Assembly (NCBI GenBank): GCA_902765595.1
Contig: CACXAQ010000004.1
Coordinates: forward strand, 62,001 to 126,000
Length of the DNA stretch: 64,000 nt
DNA from: Oscillospiraceae bacterium
GTDB taxonomy: Bacteria; Bacillota; Clostridia; Oscillospirales; Oscillospiraceae
Direction: 5' to 3'
The first letter of the stretch is position 1, and each line of letters starts with the position of its first letter. The notes below the pieces were generated by a model. It saw nothing but the letters and a program-made list of their open reading frames with translations, ran no database searches and was not told where the DNA came from. The position numbers were made by a program, and so were the translations under genes. Of the stretch, positions 18,403 through 28,200 are shown piece after piece.

Positions 18403-19239
18403 TTAATTTGCTTGGTTTTTCGCTTTTTTCTTTTTGCGGGCTTCTTTGATGGCCTTGTCGGTATCGCTGTCCACCAGGTTGGACAGAGTCAGCAGAGCGA
18501 GGATCACAAAGAAGATGATGGTGGCAAGGGAATAGATGGTGGGCTTTACGGTCTTCTTGGTCATGCTGTAGATCAGCACCGGCAGGGTCTGGAAGCCGGG
18601 ACCGGCGGTAAAGTAGCTGATGACGAAATCGTCCAGGGACATGGTGAAGGCCATGATCATGCCGGTAAGGATGCCGGGAAACAGCTCCGGGATCTCCACC
18701 TTGAGGAAGGCGCGGAAATGGGTGCAGCCCAGATCCATGGCGGCCTCGGGGAGAGACTTATCCATCTGCTGCAGCTTCGGCAGAACCTGCAGGATCACAT
18801 AGGGCAGGCAGAAGGTGACGTGGGCGATCAGCATGGTCCAGAAGCTGAGGGAGTTGGAGAGACCGAAAAAGCGGCCCACAAACACGAACATCAGCATCAA
18901 GGAGATACCGGTGATGATGTCGGGGTTGATCATGGGGATGTTGGTCACGGTGTCAAGAGCGGCCCGCAGATACTTGCTGCGCAGGCGGAAAATGCCAACC
19001 GCGGCGGCGGTGCCCATGATGGTGGAGATCACGGCGGAGGCGACGGCAAGCACCAGAGTGTTTCGCACGGCCTCCAGAATGTTGGAGTTGTGGAACAGCT
19101 CTTCATACCACTGGAAGGAGAAGCCACTCATGACGGCGGTGCTGTTGCTGCCGTTAAAGGAGAACACGATCAGGATGACGATGGGGGCAAAGAGGAAGAG
19201 CAGGATCAGCGCCGTATACACTTTGGATAGGGTTTTCAT
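18403..19239 (-). CDS. potC: spermidine/putrescine ABC transporter permease PotC
   Basis: Inner-membrane permease of 278 aa with about six transmembrane segments. The cytoplasmic EAA-type loop is EAAMDLGCTHFRAFLKVEIPELFPGI, which docks the ATPase. The N-terminal segment ALILLFLFAPIVILIVFSF is typical. There are 12 bp between this gene and potB and 12 bp to potD. Confidence 0.94.
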   Translation of the reverse strand: MKTLSKVYTALILLFLFAPIVILIVFSFNGSNSTAVMSGFSFQWYEELFHNSNILEAVRNTLVLAVASAVISTIMGTAAAVGIFRLRSKYLRAALDTVTNIPMINPDIITGISLMLMFVFVGRFFGLSNSLSFWTMLIAHVTFCLPYVILQVLPKLQQMDKSLPEAAMDLGCTHFRAFLKVEIPELFPGILTGMIMAFTMSLDDFVISYFTAGPGFQTLPVLIYSMTKKTVKPTIYSLATIIFFVILALLTLSNLVDSDTDKAIKEARKKKKAKNQAN

Positions 19240-19251
19240 CAGGCTCCCTCC

Positions 19252-20105
19252 TTATGCCACAGAGCGCTTGTTGGCCCGGTGCTGCAGCAGCGCCATGACC
19301 ACCAGCAGCAGGATCATCATGATAAAGGCGATGGCCGCGGCGCCGTTAAAGTCGAAGTTGGTGTATTTTTCTTCGATCTCGTCGCCGATCAGCTTCATCT
19401 TGCCGCCCAGCTTCTGGGAAATGTAGAAGGTGCTGACAGATGGGATCAGGACCATGTTCACCCCGGAGATGACGCCGGGCAGGCTCAGCGGCCAGATGAC
19501 CCGGCGCAGAACGCCGAAGCCGTTGCAGCCCAGGTCCCGGGCGGCTTCCAGCAGCTTATTGTCCATCTTGGCCATGACGGAATAGATGGGCAGAATCATG
19601 TAGGGCAGGTAATCGTACACCATGCCGATGATGACTGCCGTCTCCGTGCCGATCACGTGAATAGGCCCCAGCCCCAGCAGGGCCAGACCGCCGTTCAGGA
19701 TTCCCTTGTCCTGGAGGATGACCATCCAGGCGTAGGTGCGGATCAGGAAGTTCATCCACATGGGGATCATAATGATGGTGATCAGAATGCTCTGAGTCCT
19801 GGGGGTGGCCCGGGCGATCCGATAGGCGAAGGGATATCCCAGCAGGAGGCAGATCAGCGTGGAGATCACGGCCAGCTTCAAAGAACGGCCGAATACCATC
19901 ACGTAATAGGGAAGGGTCTCATCCTGGTTGATGCGATAGGTAAAGACGTTGCGGATGTTGTGTAGGGTGAAGTGCATCTGGCTGTCGGTAAAGGCGTAAA
20001 ACGCGATGAAGAACAGGGGCACCACGATAAACAACACCGCCCACAGCGAGTAGGGGGCGAGGACCAGCCGCTGGATCAGGCTGCCTCTGGAGTTGGCGTT
20101 TTTCT

Positions 20106-20109
<4 letters not shown>
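19252..20109 (-). CDS. potB: spermidine/putrescine ABC transporter permease PotB
   Basis: Second permease of the polyamine importer, 285 aa and about six membrane segments. The EAA-type loop is [26 protein letters not shown]. Its ATG overlaps the potA stop (ATGA), so the two are translationally coupled. Confidence 0.94.
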
Positions 20110-21284
<1,175 letters not shown>

Positions 21285-21319
21285 GCCCGGCCCTCCAATA
21301 ATGGTTATATGATGGCGAA

Positions 21320-21450
21320 AAGCGAAAAAGCTTTTTGCCGCGCAGCTTTGCTGCGCAGCAAAACAGCAGGGCTGTTTTGCCATATACTCATTGCAATGAG
21401 CATCGGGCGAATGATTTTGAGAATCATTCGCTGCCATCGAATTCTCGATT
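21320..21450 (-). promoter_or_regulatory. hairpin-rich 5' leader of potABCD
   Basis: The leader contains successive inverted repeats. In RNA order these are ATCGA/TCGAT (21449-21436), GCGAATGATT/AATCATTCGC (about 21431-21407), CTCATTGCAATGAG (about 21400-21387), a perfect 10 bp GCAAAACAGC/GCTGTTTTGC stem (21380-21358) and GCGCAGC/GCTGCGC (21356-21340). The TTTTGC arm can alternatively pair with GCAAAA at 21338-21333, so two structures are mutually exclusive. This looks like a regulatory leader, though a repeat insertion is possible. Confidence 0.5.
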
Positions 21451-21470
21451 GATTTCGCCATCCGATGATC

Positions 21471-21501
21471 ATTATAATCAAAAAAGATGACGTATGCGCA
21501 A
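21471..21501 (-). promoter_or_regulatory. possible potABCD promoter
   Basis: TATAAT on the minus strand at 21476-21471. The -35 is poor: TTGCGC at 21501-21496 with a 19 bp spacer, lying inside the stem of the preceding terminator. The transcript would start about 180 nt before potA. Confidence 0.35.
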
Positions 21502-21514
21502 AGCATACGTCATC
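21480..21514 (-). terminator. terminator of the unassigned RNA
   Basis: A perfect 12 bp stem GATGACGTATGC/GCATACGTCATC with a 5 nt loop, followed on the minus strand by six T (21485-21480). This is a textbook intrinsic terminator. Confidence 0.85.
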
Positions 21515-21814
21515 TTGATACGACCATATTCGGCGCCGTCATGTTCGACCGGCACCCGGGTCACAATGGGTTTTAGAGTCTATATAGCAAAACACTTTTA
21601 CTACTCTTATTGACCATTTCACAAGTTGTATGCTTCTCAAGCACTGGTTTATAGTAACCAACTTATAAAATTTGCGCTTTTAACGCAATCAATAAGGCAA
21701 CAGAAGTTGCCGCCGCACCTGCGGAATTCGGCATTCGACCCGGCTGTCCGTGTGGCCTCAGCCCCGTTGGGGCGGTCGTTATCTTGCTTCGGATAAACTC
21801 TATCCAATTGAGAC
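21480..21814 (-). ncRNA. unassigned structured RNA, about 330 nt
   Basis: A self-contained transcription unit with no plausible ORF. A near-consensus promoter at 21848-21820 precedes it and a strong terminator at 21514-21480 ends it. Near the 5' end GTCGT pairs with ACGAC around a tRNA D-arm-like CTCAATTGGATAGAG and a GGATA/TATCC stem. Next come GCCCC-AAC-GGGGC, CCGC-AGGT-GCGG and GGCAAC-TTCT-GTTGCC hairpins. The 3' domain has GGTGCCG/CGGCGCC enclosed by GACC/GGTC. I do not recognise it as tmRNA, 6S, SRP or RNase P RNA. Comparison with gut-Clostridia motifs such as raiA is the obvious next step. It occupies most of the 602 bp gap between truA and potA. Confidence 0.6.
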
Positions 21815-21819
21815 GACTC

Positions 21820-21848
21820 ATTCTAACAAGTTTCCCTATCCTTGTCAA
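21820..21848 (-). promoter_or_regulatory. strong sigma-A promoter of the unassigned RNA
   Basis: Minus-strand TTGACA (21848-21843), 17 bp spacer, TAGAAT (21825-21820). It lies just after the truA stop and fires away from truA. Confidence 0.8.
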
Positions 21849-21886
21849 GGAAAAAGAAGAGCTAAATAAAATATGTAGGCTGCGCC

Positions 21887-22624
21887 TCAATAATCCACCT
21901 GCCAGAGAAATAGTCCCTGAGCCGGGGCGGTGGGCCCGGCCATACGACGATCCCGCGAAGCCAGGATCCGGCTCATCTCCTCCGGCTGACGCAGACCTTT
22001 GCCCACCTCCAGCAGTGTCCCCGTCAGGATCCGGACCATGTTGTAGAGAAAACCGCTGCCGGCATAGATCAGGCGCAGATCTGCACCATCCTTTTCGATC
22101 TGGATACTGCGCAGCTCCCGGACGGTGGATTTCTTCCCGGGCTTTGCCGAGCAAAAGGCGGCGAAATCATGCTCTCCGCATAAGAGCTCCGCCGCGCGGC
22201 GCATGGCGTCCAGGTCCAGGGACTCCGGTACGCAAGTGCGATATTTGCGCTCAAACACATCCGGGTCCCGGCTGTTCCAGATCCGATAGACATAGGTCTT
22301 GCCGACGCAGCTCAGCCTTGCGCGAAAACGGGGCGGCGCGATTTCCAGAGACAGCGCCCCGATGTCCTCCGGCAGATGGGCGCGCAGCCGGCGCAGCAGC
22401 TCCTCGGTCGAAAGCACTGTATCCGCCCGAAAGGAGCAGACCTGCTCCCGTGCATGAACCCCCGCGTCCGTGCGGCCGCTGGCCGCAAGCTCCACCGGCT
22501 GATCCAACAGACGACTAAGGATCGTCTCCAGTTTCTCCTGGATCGTCCCCGCGGTGTTGCCTTGCTTTTGCCAGCCCTTGTAGCGGGTGCCGTCGTAGCA
22601 GAGCTTCAGCATATAGTTTGGCAT
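21887..22624 (-). CDS. truA: tRNA pseudouridine(38-40) synthase
   Basis: Modifies the tRNA anticodon arm at positions 38-40. It has 245 aa, the catalytic aspartate in SGRTDAGVHA near residue 52, and the typical GSGFLYNMVRILTGTLLEVG near the C-terminus. The ATG at 22624 has GGGAGGTGG upstream. It is usually found with ecfA/ecfT in Firmicutes, but here it stands alone. Confidence 0.95.
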   Translation of the reverse strand: MPNYMLKLCYDGTRYKGWQKQGNTAGTIQEKLETILSRLLDQPVELAASGRTDAGVHAREQVCSFRADTVLSTEELLRRLRAHLPEDIGALSLEIAPPRFRARLSCVGKTYVYRIWNSRDPDVFERKYRTCVPESLDLDAMRRAAELLCGEHDFAAFCSAKPGKKSTVRELRSIQIEKDGADLRLIYAGSGFLYNMVRILTGTLLEVGKGLRQPEEMSRILASRDRRMAGPTAPAQGLFLWQVDY

Positions 22625-22665
22625 GGCGCCACCTCCCTGTTGTTGCGGTAGATGTTGCGTCAGAT

Positions 22666-22695
22666 ATTATAGCAAAAAGAAGTATGATCCCGCAA
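22666..22695 (-). promoter_or_regulatory. probable truA promoter
   Basis: Minus-strand TTGCGG (22695-22690), 18 bp spacer, TATAAT (22671-22666), about 40 bp upstream of the truA start. Confidence 0.55.
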
Positions 22696-22773
22696 GTATG
22701 ATGATGTGTCAATCGCTGATGACGCCGCCCGGTTGTTTTTACATTTTTTTAACTTTTGTGCTTTTCTACGCGC

Positions 22774-22790
22774 TATAATCGGTATATAAT
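22774..22790 (+). promoter_or_regulatory. -10 region(s) of the two-component operon
   Basis: Two TATAAT boxes at 22774-22779 and 22785-22790, 30-45 bp before the response regulator. Neither has a good -35, so activation by a regulator (perhaps autoregulation) is possible. Confidence 0.4.
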
Positions 22791-22819
22791 GATCAGGATA
22801 GAAAGACGGAGGGAGCAAG

Positions 22820-23515
22820 ATGAACAAAAGAGCTCTGATTGTAGAGGATGACGCCAATATTGCCGAATTGCTGCGGCTGTATCTGGGCAGAGACGGCTTC
22901 GAAGTGATGATCGTTTCGGACGGCGCAAAGGCTGAAAACAGCTTTGATCTGTTTACGCCGGATCTGGTGCTTCTGGATATTATGCTGCCGGGGAAGGACG
23001 GCTGGCAGATTTGCCGGGACCTTCGCAAGAAGTCCCAGGTCCCCATCATTATGCTGACAGCGAAAGGGGAGACCTCCGACAAGGTCAACGGCCTGGAGAT
23101 GGGCGCTGACGACTATGTGACCAAACCCTTTGAGGTGCGGGAACTGATGGCCCGCATCCACTCTGTGCTGCGGCGCTCCGACGGGGAAGGCCCCGCGGAA
23201 AAGAAGCTCAGCTATGATAAGCTGGTCATCAATCTGGATTCCTATGAACTGATCGTCGACGGGAAGAAAATCGACACGCCACCCAAGGAGATGGAGCTGC
23301 TGTATCATCTGGCGTCTTCTCCCAACCGGGTGTTCACCCGCAACCAGCTTTTGGACGAGGTCTGGGGGTTTGACTATTTTGGAGATTCCCGCACGGTGGA
23401 CGTGCACATCAAGCGCCTGCGGGAAAAGCTGGAGGGAGTTTCCGAGAAATGGAGCCTTAAAACGGTCTGGGGCGTGGGCTACAAGTTTGAATTGATTTCG
23501 GACGGTCAGGGATGA
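22820..23515 (+). CDS. OmpR/PhoB-family response regulator
   Basis: DNA-binding response regulator of 231 aa. The receiver domain has the acidic pocket (VEDDAN), the phosphorylated Asp53 in LVLLDIMLPGKDG, the T/S residue in IIMLTAKG, and Lys in DDYVTKPF. The C-terminal winged helix includes NRVFTRNQLLDEVWG and RTVDVHIKRLREKLE. It is coupled to the next histidine kinase by a 4 bp overlap and followed by an HtrA protease, so a role in envelope stress is a reasonable inference. Confidence 0.94.
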   Translation: MNKRALIVEDDANIAELLRLYLGRDGFEVMIVSDGAKAENSFDLFTPDLVLLDIMLPGKDGWQICRDLRKKSQVPIIMLTAKGETSDKVNGLEMGADDYVTKPFEVRELMARIHSVLRRSDGEGPAEKKLSYDKLVINLDSYELIVDGKKIDTPPKEMELLYHLASSPNRVFTRNQLLDEVWGFDYFGDSRTVDVHIKRLREKLEGVSEKWSLKTVWGVGYKFELISDGQG

Positions 23516-24933
23516 AAAGCATTTATTTACGGACCTTCGTGGCCATCGCGGCGCTGGTTTCCATCTGCTTTCTGATCGTGGCCCTGTCTTTCGTGGGCCT
23601 CGGCAGACAGTTCGTGATCAGCGAGTACCGCAAGGACATGGAAAACGGCGCACGCGAGATCGCTCGGACAGCCTCTGCGATCTCCCAGACCGATACGCTG
23701 GACAGCTGGGTCCTGCGGATGAATGTATCCGCGGTCGCAAACGCCACAGGAAACCAGGTGTTTGTGACGGACCGGGACGGTATGGTCCTCTGCTGTTCGG
23801 ATCATGACCCCGCCTGCGAGCACATCGGGCTTACGATCCCGCGGGAGATCCTTGCCTGCGCGGAGGAGGGGAAGCTGGAAAAGACCAGTGACCTGGGCGG
23901 TTTTTTCAAAACACGCCGTTATGTTGCTGCTCTTCCCATTCGCTCTGCCGGCGGCGAGCTGATCGGCTTTGTTTTCGTCAACAATCTTTCGGGCAACATG
24001 CTGGGCGCCTGGTCCACGTTTCTGGAGATCGCGGCGATCATAGCGGCCGTCGTTTTCTGCGCGGCGCTTGCAGTCACCATGGTGTATACCCGACACATGG
24101 CAAGGCCCCTGGATGAAATCGCTTCCGCGTCCAGAAAATTTGCCCGGGGCGATTTTTCGGTCCGCGTCAAGCAGACAGAGGATCCTACCGACGAGATGGG
24201 CGCGCTGATCGAGTCTTTCAACAAAATGGCGGACTCTCTAGAGCAGGCGGAAAAGCGCAGGAGTGAGTTTATCGCGAATATTTCGCATGAGCTGCGAACG
24301 CCCATGACCACCATCTCCGGCTTTGCCGACGGGATCCTGGACGGGACCATTCCGCAGGATAAGCAGGAGAAATATCTGCGCTCGATCCGGGATGAGACCA
24401 GGCGGCTTTCCCGCCTGGTGAGGGAGATGCTCAGCGTGTCTCAGGCCAGGGCCAAGGCGGCTGATCCCTCCAGCAGAACGAATTTTGACCTGACCGAGTT
24501 GGTGCTGCAGATCCTGCTGAGCTTTGAGAGCAGGGCCACCAAGAAGGGCCTGGACGTGGATCCGCAGCTCCCCGATGACCACCTGATGGTCCACGCGGAC
24601 AAGGACGCCATCACGCAGGTCATCTACAATCTGCTTGACAACGCCGTGAAGTTTGCAGACCGGGACAGCTGCCTGGTGCTGCGGCTCTATAAGGACAACG
24701 GAAAGGCCTATGTCTCCGTGAAGGATCAGGGCGAGACGATCCCGCCGGATGACCTGCCTTTTATCTTTGATCGCTTTCATAAGTCGGACCGTTCCCGCAG
24801 CCTGGACAAGGACGGGGTCGGCCTGGGACTGTATCTGGTCAAGACCATCATCAACAGTCATGATGAGGATATTGCGGTCAAAAGCGAGAACGGCATGACG
24901 GAATTTGTATTTACCCTGCCGCTTGCCACATAA
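23512..24933 (+). CDS. HAMP-domain sensor histidine kinase
   Basis: Membrane sensor kinase of 473 aa. The first membrane segment spans about residues 8-28, then an extracellular sensor region of about 135 residues (with CCSDHDPAC cysteines), a second membrane segment (about 165-188) and a HAMP domain. The H-box is NISHELRTPM with His259. The N-box is YNLLDNAVKFAD, and the G-box is DGVGLGLYLVKTI. There is no PAS domain, unlike WalK. Confidence 0.94.
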   Translation: MKSIYLRTFVAIAALVSICFLIVALSFVGLGRQFVISEYRKDMENGAREIARTASAISQTDTLDSWVLRMNVSAVANATGNQVFVTDRDGMVLCCSDHDPACEHIGLTIPREILACAEEGKLEKTSDLGGFFKTRRYVAALPIRSAGGELIGFVFVNNLSGNMLGAWSTFLEIAAIIAAVVFCAALAVTMVYTRHMARPLDEIASASRKFARGDFSVRVKQTEDPTDEMGALIESFNKMADSLEQAEKRRSEFIANISHELRTPMTTISGFADGILDGTIPQDKQEKYLRSIRDETRRLSRLVREMLSVSQARAKAADPSSRTNFDLTELVLQILLSFESRATKKGLDVDPQLPDDHLMVHADKDAITQVIYNLLDNAVKFADRDSCLVLRLYKDNGKAYVSVKDQGETIPPDDLPFIFDRFHKSDRSRSLDKDGVGLGLYLVKTIINSHDEDIAVKSENGMTEFVFTLPLAT

Positions 24934-24968
24934 AATAGTGAAATCTGAGTGAATATAGGGGATGCTGT

Positions 24969-26288
24969 ATGAGCGATATGAATTGGTATGAAACGGACAA
25001 CTGGTATGAGCCCTTATCCGTACGGGACCCGAACAAAACAGAAAAAGCCGCTCCTGTGAAAAAAAGCAAATGGAGAAGGCTTCTCCCGATCCTGGCAGGT
25101 CTGCTTTTTGTCGCGCTGATCGTTGGTTCCGCGCTGCTTTTCGCTCCCGGAGCCAGTCAGGATCTGCAGATCCCGGTTCCGACTCCCGGGAGCAATCCTT
25201 CCGACGGGAACACCATTCCGGTTTTCCCCGATGAAGACGAAAGCATGCCAAAGGATAAGGATTCGTTCTTCCAGGGCTATTATGACGTGATCGATACTTC
25301 TGAGGTCCAGGTCAATATTCCCAAGGGAGAGTTGCCGGCATCCTTTGCACTGAAATTGCAGGAGGCAAAAGGCGAGGAACTGAGCCTGCAGGAGCTCTAT
25401 GAAAAGTGCTCCCCCTCCATCGTTGCCATTTCCGGATACGTCACCGGCAAAGTCGGCTACAACTGGGGCACCGGAATCATTCTCTCTGAGGATGGCCTGA
25501 TCCTGACCAATACCCATGTGCTCGAGGACTGCGATCGGGCGACCGTTACGCTTTTTGACGACCGGGAGTTTGAAGCGGTCCTGATCGGCGCGGACACCAT
25601 CAGCGACATCGCTGTGCTCAAGATCGAAGCAGCCGGCCTGCCCGCAGCGGAATTCGGGGAGAGCGGCAGCTTGGTGGTGGGTGACAGGGTCGCAGCCATC
25701 GGCAACCCCCTGGGCGAGACCTTCCGCAGCACTCTGACGGATGGCATCATCTCTGCCATCGCCCGCGGCATCAGCTATAAGGGCCGCAGCATGACGCTGC
25801 TGCAGACCAACACCGCGCTGAATGAAGGCAACTCCGGCGGCGCCTTGTTCAACATGCATGGGCAGGTGGTCGGCATCACCAACATGAAAATGCTCTCTTC
25901 CGGCATCGAGGGCATCGGATTCGCGATCCCGTCCTCAACTGTGCGAGAGGTCGTCAACAGCATCGTTGTGAACGGTGAGGTTCGCGGCCGTCCTTCCATT
26001 GGCATCACGGTAGGCGCCATTCCTCCCGAGGCGATGAGTGAGTATGATATCCCCAGCGGCTTGTATATCTCTGATGTGATCGAGAGCTCCGACGCCTACG
26101 CCAAGGGCGTACGAAAGGGCGATATCCTGCTGGAAGTCAACCACACGCCTGTCACCACCACAGCCGAGGTGAGCGACATCAAGAGCGCCTTTGACGTAGG
26201 GGACAGCATGATCTTCACCATCTGGCGGGACGGGAAGACCTTTGAGGTCGAAGTCCTTTTAATGGACACCAACGACCTTTACCGTTAG
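24969..26288 (+). CDS. HtrA/DegP-type membrane serine protease with PDZ domain
   Basis: S1C trypsin-like protease (439 aa) anchored by a single membrane segment at about residues 38-58 after a charged cytoplasmic N-terminus. The catalytic triad is intact: His183 (LTNTHVL), Asp213 (SDIAVLK) and Ser289 (GNSGGAL). A C-terminal PDZ domain covers about 340-435. It lies 36 bp after the histidine kinase and is probably co-transcribed, fitting a quality-control or stress circuit. A terminator follows. Confidence 0.93.
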   Translation: MSDMNWYETDNWYEPLSVRDPNKTEKAAPVKKSKWRRLLPILAGLLFVALIVGSALLFAPGASQDLQIPVPTPGSNPSDGNTIPVFPDEDESMPKDKDSFFQGYYDVIDTSEVQVNIPKGELPASFALKLQEAKGEELSLQELYEKCSPSIVAISGYVTGKVGYNWGTGIILSEDGLILTNTHVLEDCDRATVTLFDDREFEAVLIGADTISDIAVLKIEAAGLPAAEFGESGSLVVGDRVAAIGNPLGETFRSTLTDGIISAIARGISYKGRSMTLLQTNTALNEGNSGGALFNMHGQVVGITNMKMLSSGIEGIGFAIPSSTVREVVNSIVVNGEVRGRPSIGITVGAIPPEAMSEYDIPSGLYISDVIESSDAYAKGVRKGDILLEVNHTPVTTTAEVSDIKSAFDVGDSMIFTIWRDGKTFEVEVLLMDTNDLYR

Positions 26289-26300
26289 GCGATTTCTGAA

Positions 26301-26338
26301 AGAGAACGGAGCGTTTTTGAAGCTCCGTTCTCTTTTGC
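26301..26338 (+). terminator. terminator of the two-component/HtrA operon
   Basis: A 12 bp stem AGAGAACGGAGC/GCTCCGTTCTCT (26301-26312 with 26322-26333) followed by TTTTGCT. Confidence 0.85.
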
Positions 26339-26395
26339 TCAAAATGTCGAATAAGGTCAGGCTGTTTTCGAATAGGATTGCCCCGGGGTGATAAA

Positions 26396-27094
26396 ATGAT
26401 CGAAACAGCCTGGCTTCTGCTCCTCAACAGCATGTTCTGGATGCTCCGGGTCGCACCCGGCGCGTCCTTCCCCAAACCGCTGAAAAGCGCCGAGGAAAAG
26501 GAATACCTGGACCGTTGGGCCCAAGGGGACCTGGAGGCGCGAAATCTCCTGGTTGAGCACAATTTGCGCCTGGTCGCCCATATCGTCAAGAAATACTACG
26601 CGCAGGCTGAGGACGTGGAGGACCTGATCTCTATCGGGACGGTAGGACTCATTAAGGGCATCAACACTTACAAGGCGGATAAGGGCGTAAAGCTTTCCTC
26701 TTACGTGAGCCGCTGCATCGAAAACGAGATCCTGATGACCTTTCGGGGAAACCGGAAAAACGCAGGAGACGTCAGCCTGTCGGAAGCCTTGGACGTGGAA
26801 GAGGAGGGCGGAGGCCTGTCCTTTATGGACGTGATCGCCCAGGACGAGGACCTTTCCGAGCGGATCGGCACAGCGGAGATCTGCAAGAAACTGCGCAGCG
26901 CTGTGAACACGGAGCTGACGGAGCGGGAGGCCAAGATCATTCGGATGCGTTACGGATTGGATGGAGCCGAGGAGATGACACAACGGCAGGCAGCGGAGCA
27001 CTTTGGCATCAGCAGAAGCTATGTATCCCGCATCGAGAAGCATGCGCTGCAAAAGCTGCGCCTTGCGCTGGGCGAAGAAGCAAAACCCACATGA
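26396..27094 (+). CDS. sigK: sporulation sigma factor sigma-K (pro-protein)
   Basis: Late mother-cell sigma factor, 232 aa. It matches SigK through FPKPLKSAEEKEYL, NLLVEHNLRLVAHIVKK, EDLISIGTVGLIKGI, RCIENEILM and ISRSYVSRIEKHAL. The hydrophobic N-terminal stretch (ETAWLLLLNSMFWML) looks like the inhibitory pro-sequence cleaved at the forespore membrane. I chose the ATG at 26396 (GGGGTG upstream) over an in-frame TTG 18 bp earlier. The gene is continuous, with no skin-type element. A BofA homolog is encoded at 42038-42304. Confidence 0.92.
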   Translation: MIETAWLLLLNSMFWMLRVAPGASFPKPLKSAEEKEYLDRWAQGDLEARNLLVEHNLRLVAHIVKKYYAQAEDVEDLISIGTVGLIKGINTYKADKGVKLSSYVSRCIENEILMTFRGNRKNAGDVSLSEALDVEEEGGGLSFMDVIAQDEDLSERIGTAEICKKLRSAVNTELTEREAKIIRMRYGLDGAEEMTQRQAAEHFGISRSYVSRIEKHALQKLRLALGEEAKPT

Positions 27095-27158
27095 AGGAAG
27101 AAACGGGTCATTCAGCCGCAGGTGTTTATCAGGTGGGGGATGCCGCTTCGAATCGTTC

Positions 27159-27187
27159 TTGAAATGCGCAATGAATGGTGCTATAAT
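27159..27187 (+). promoter_or_regulatory. sigma-A promoter of the VanY-type gene
   Basis: TTGAAA at 27159-27164, 17 bp spacer, TATAAT at 27182-27187. It lies about 50 bp before the start. Confidence 0.7.
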
Positions 27188-27236
27188 AGAGCAAAACAAG
27201 AGCTTTTTGGTACTACAGAGAGGCAGGTGACTGCGG

Positions 27237-28046
27237 TTGAACTGGAGAAAAATGTTCTGGCTCGTTTCCATGGGGATGCTGAGCCTGCTGCTGTTCGCGC
27301 TCGTGCATGCCCGCAGTGAGACGCTTTCCAATGTGCCGGACAATTATCATCCCGATGCCGTCCAAGTGGAGCCAACGTCCATCGCCTCACCCACACCGGA
27401 TCCGATCACGGATCCCTGGCCAGATATTGACATCAATCTTCCCCAATACGCCATGGTCAACAGCTCAAAGCTCCTGGCGTCTTCCTATTCGCCCGACGTC
27501 TCTGTTATTGACGGGACCTGGAACATGATGTTTGACACGGCTGCCCTTCCGCAGCTGGAGGCCATGCTGCAGGATCTGCGGGATGCAGGCTTTGGCGTCT
27601 ACGTGGGCGGCGCCTACCGGTCCTACTCCTATCAGAAGCAGAGATTTGACGGAAAATGCTACAATATCGCCTTGGAAATGGGGATCGAAGGGAAAGAGAT
27701 CTGGCTGCTTCCCGAGTATCAGGCGGCCGTAGAGGAAGCAAAGAAATACACCATGGAGCCCGGTGCCAGTGAGCATCAGTTGGGTCTTGCCGTCGATCTG
27801 TATGACCGGCAGTATGTTGCCCAGACCTACAGCCACATGAATCAGAAGTTCTATGAGTATCTGGATTCCATCTGTGCCAAATACGGCTTTATCAAGCGAT
27901 ATCCCACCAGAAAGCTTTTGCTCACCGGCTGGGATGAGCCATGGCATTATCGCTACATTGGGGTTGAGGCGGCGACCTTTATTATGAACAATAATCTCTG
28001 CTACGAGGAGTTCTACGCCCATTACGTCCCCGGATTTGAATATTAA
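27237..28046 (+). CDS. VanY-type D-alanyl-D-alanine carboxypeptidase (M15)
   Basis: Exported or membrane-anchored zinc peptidase that trims the terminal D-Ala of peptidoglycan stems (269 aa). The N-terminal membrane segment is FWLVSMGMLSLLLFALVHA. Zinc/catalytic residues are His180 and Asp187 in SEHQLGLAVDLYD, and Glu234/His237 in DEPWHYRYIG. YRSYSYQKQRF is also typical. Start is a TTG at 27237 (AGGTG upstream), which keeps the positive residues before the signal; an ATG at 27252 with GGAG is possible. Confidence 0.88.
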   Translation: MNWRKMFWLVSMGMLSLLLFALVHARSETLSNVPDNYHPDAVQVEPTSIASPTPDPITDPWPDIDINLPQYAMVNSSKLLASSYSPDVSVIDGTWNMMFDTAALPQLEAMLQDLRDAGFGVYVGGAYRSYSYQKQRFDGKCYNIALEMGIEGKEIWLLPEYQAAVEEAKKYTMEPGASEHQLGLAVDLYDRQYVAQTYSHMNQKFYEYLDSICAKYGFIKRYPTRKLLLTGWDEPWHYRYIGVEAATFIMNNNLCYEEFYAHYVPGFEY

Positions 28047-28051
28047 GCACC

Positions 28052-28080
28052 AGGCGGCGGCAAGTCCATTGCCGCCGCCT
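28052..28080 (+). terminator. terminator after the VanY-type gene
   Basis: A 12 bp GC-rich stem AGGCGGCGGCAA/TTGCCGCCGCCT with a 5 nt loop, 6 bp after the stop. The following T-tract is weak (GTGTTAT). Confidence 0.65.
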
Positions 28081-28143
28081 GTGTTATCGGTAGGTTTTCT
28101 TGCTGTTTTGACATGTAAATATCCAATATCTTGCAAAAAAGGC

Positions 28144-28172
28144 TTGCATTCATCGCAATATAGTGGTATACT
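28144..28172 (+). promoter_or_regulatory. promoter of the rimP-nusA-infB operon
   Basis: TTGCAT at 28144-28149, 17 bp spacer, TATACT at 28167-28172. The leader is about 80 nt. Confidence 0.75.
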
Positions 28173-28200
28173 CACGCAGTAAGGTGAATGGTTTATTGGA

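Noticed and set aside
21556..21600. GTTTTAGAGTC followed by AGCAAAAC, resembling a type II CRISPR repeat or tracrRNA
   Set aside because: Only one copy, no spacers and no cas genes in the window; it lies inside the unassigned RNA unit.
21731..21815. Possible tRNA-Arg-like gene on the minus strand
   Set aside because: The D-arm-like segment is convincing, but no 7 bp acceptor stem, no proper 7 nt anticodon loop and no TTC T-loop can be placed; treated as part of a larger RNA.
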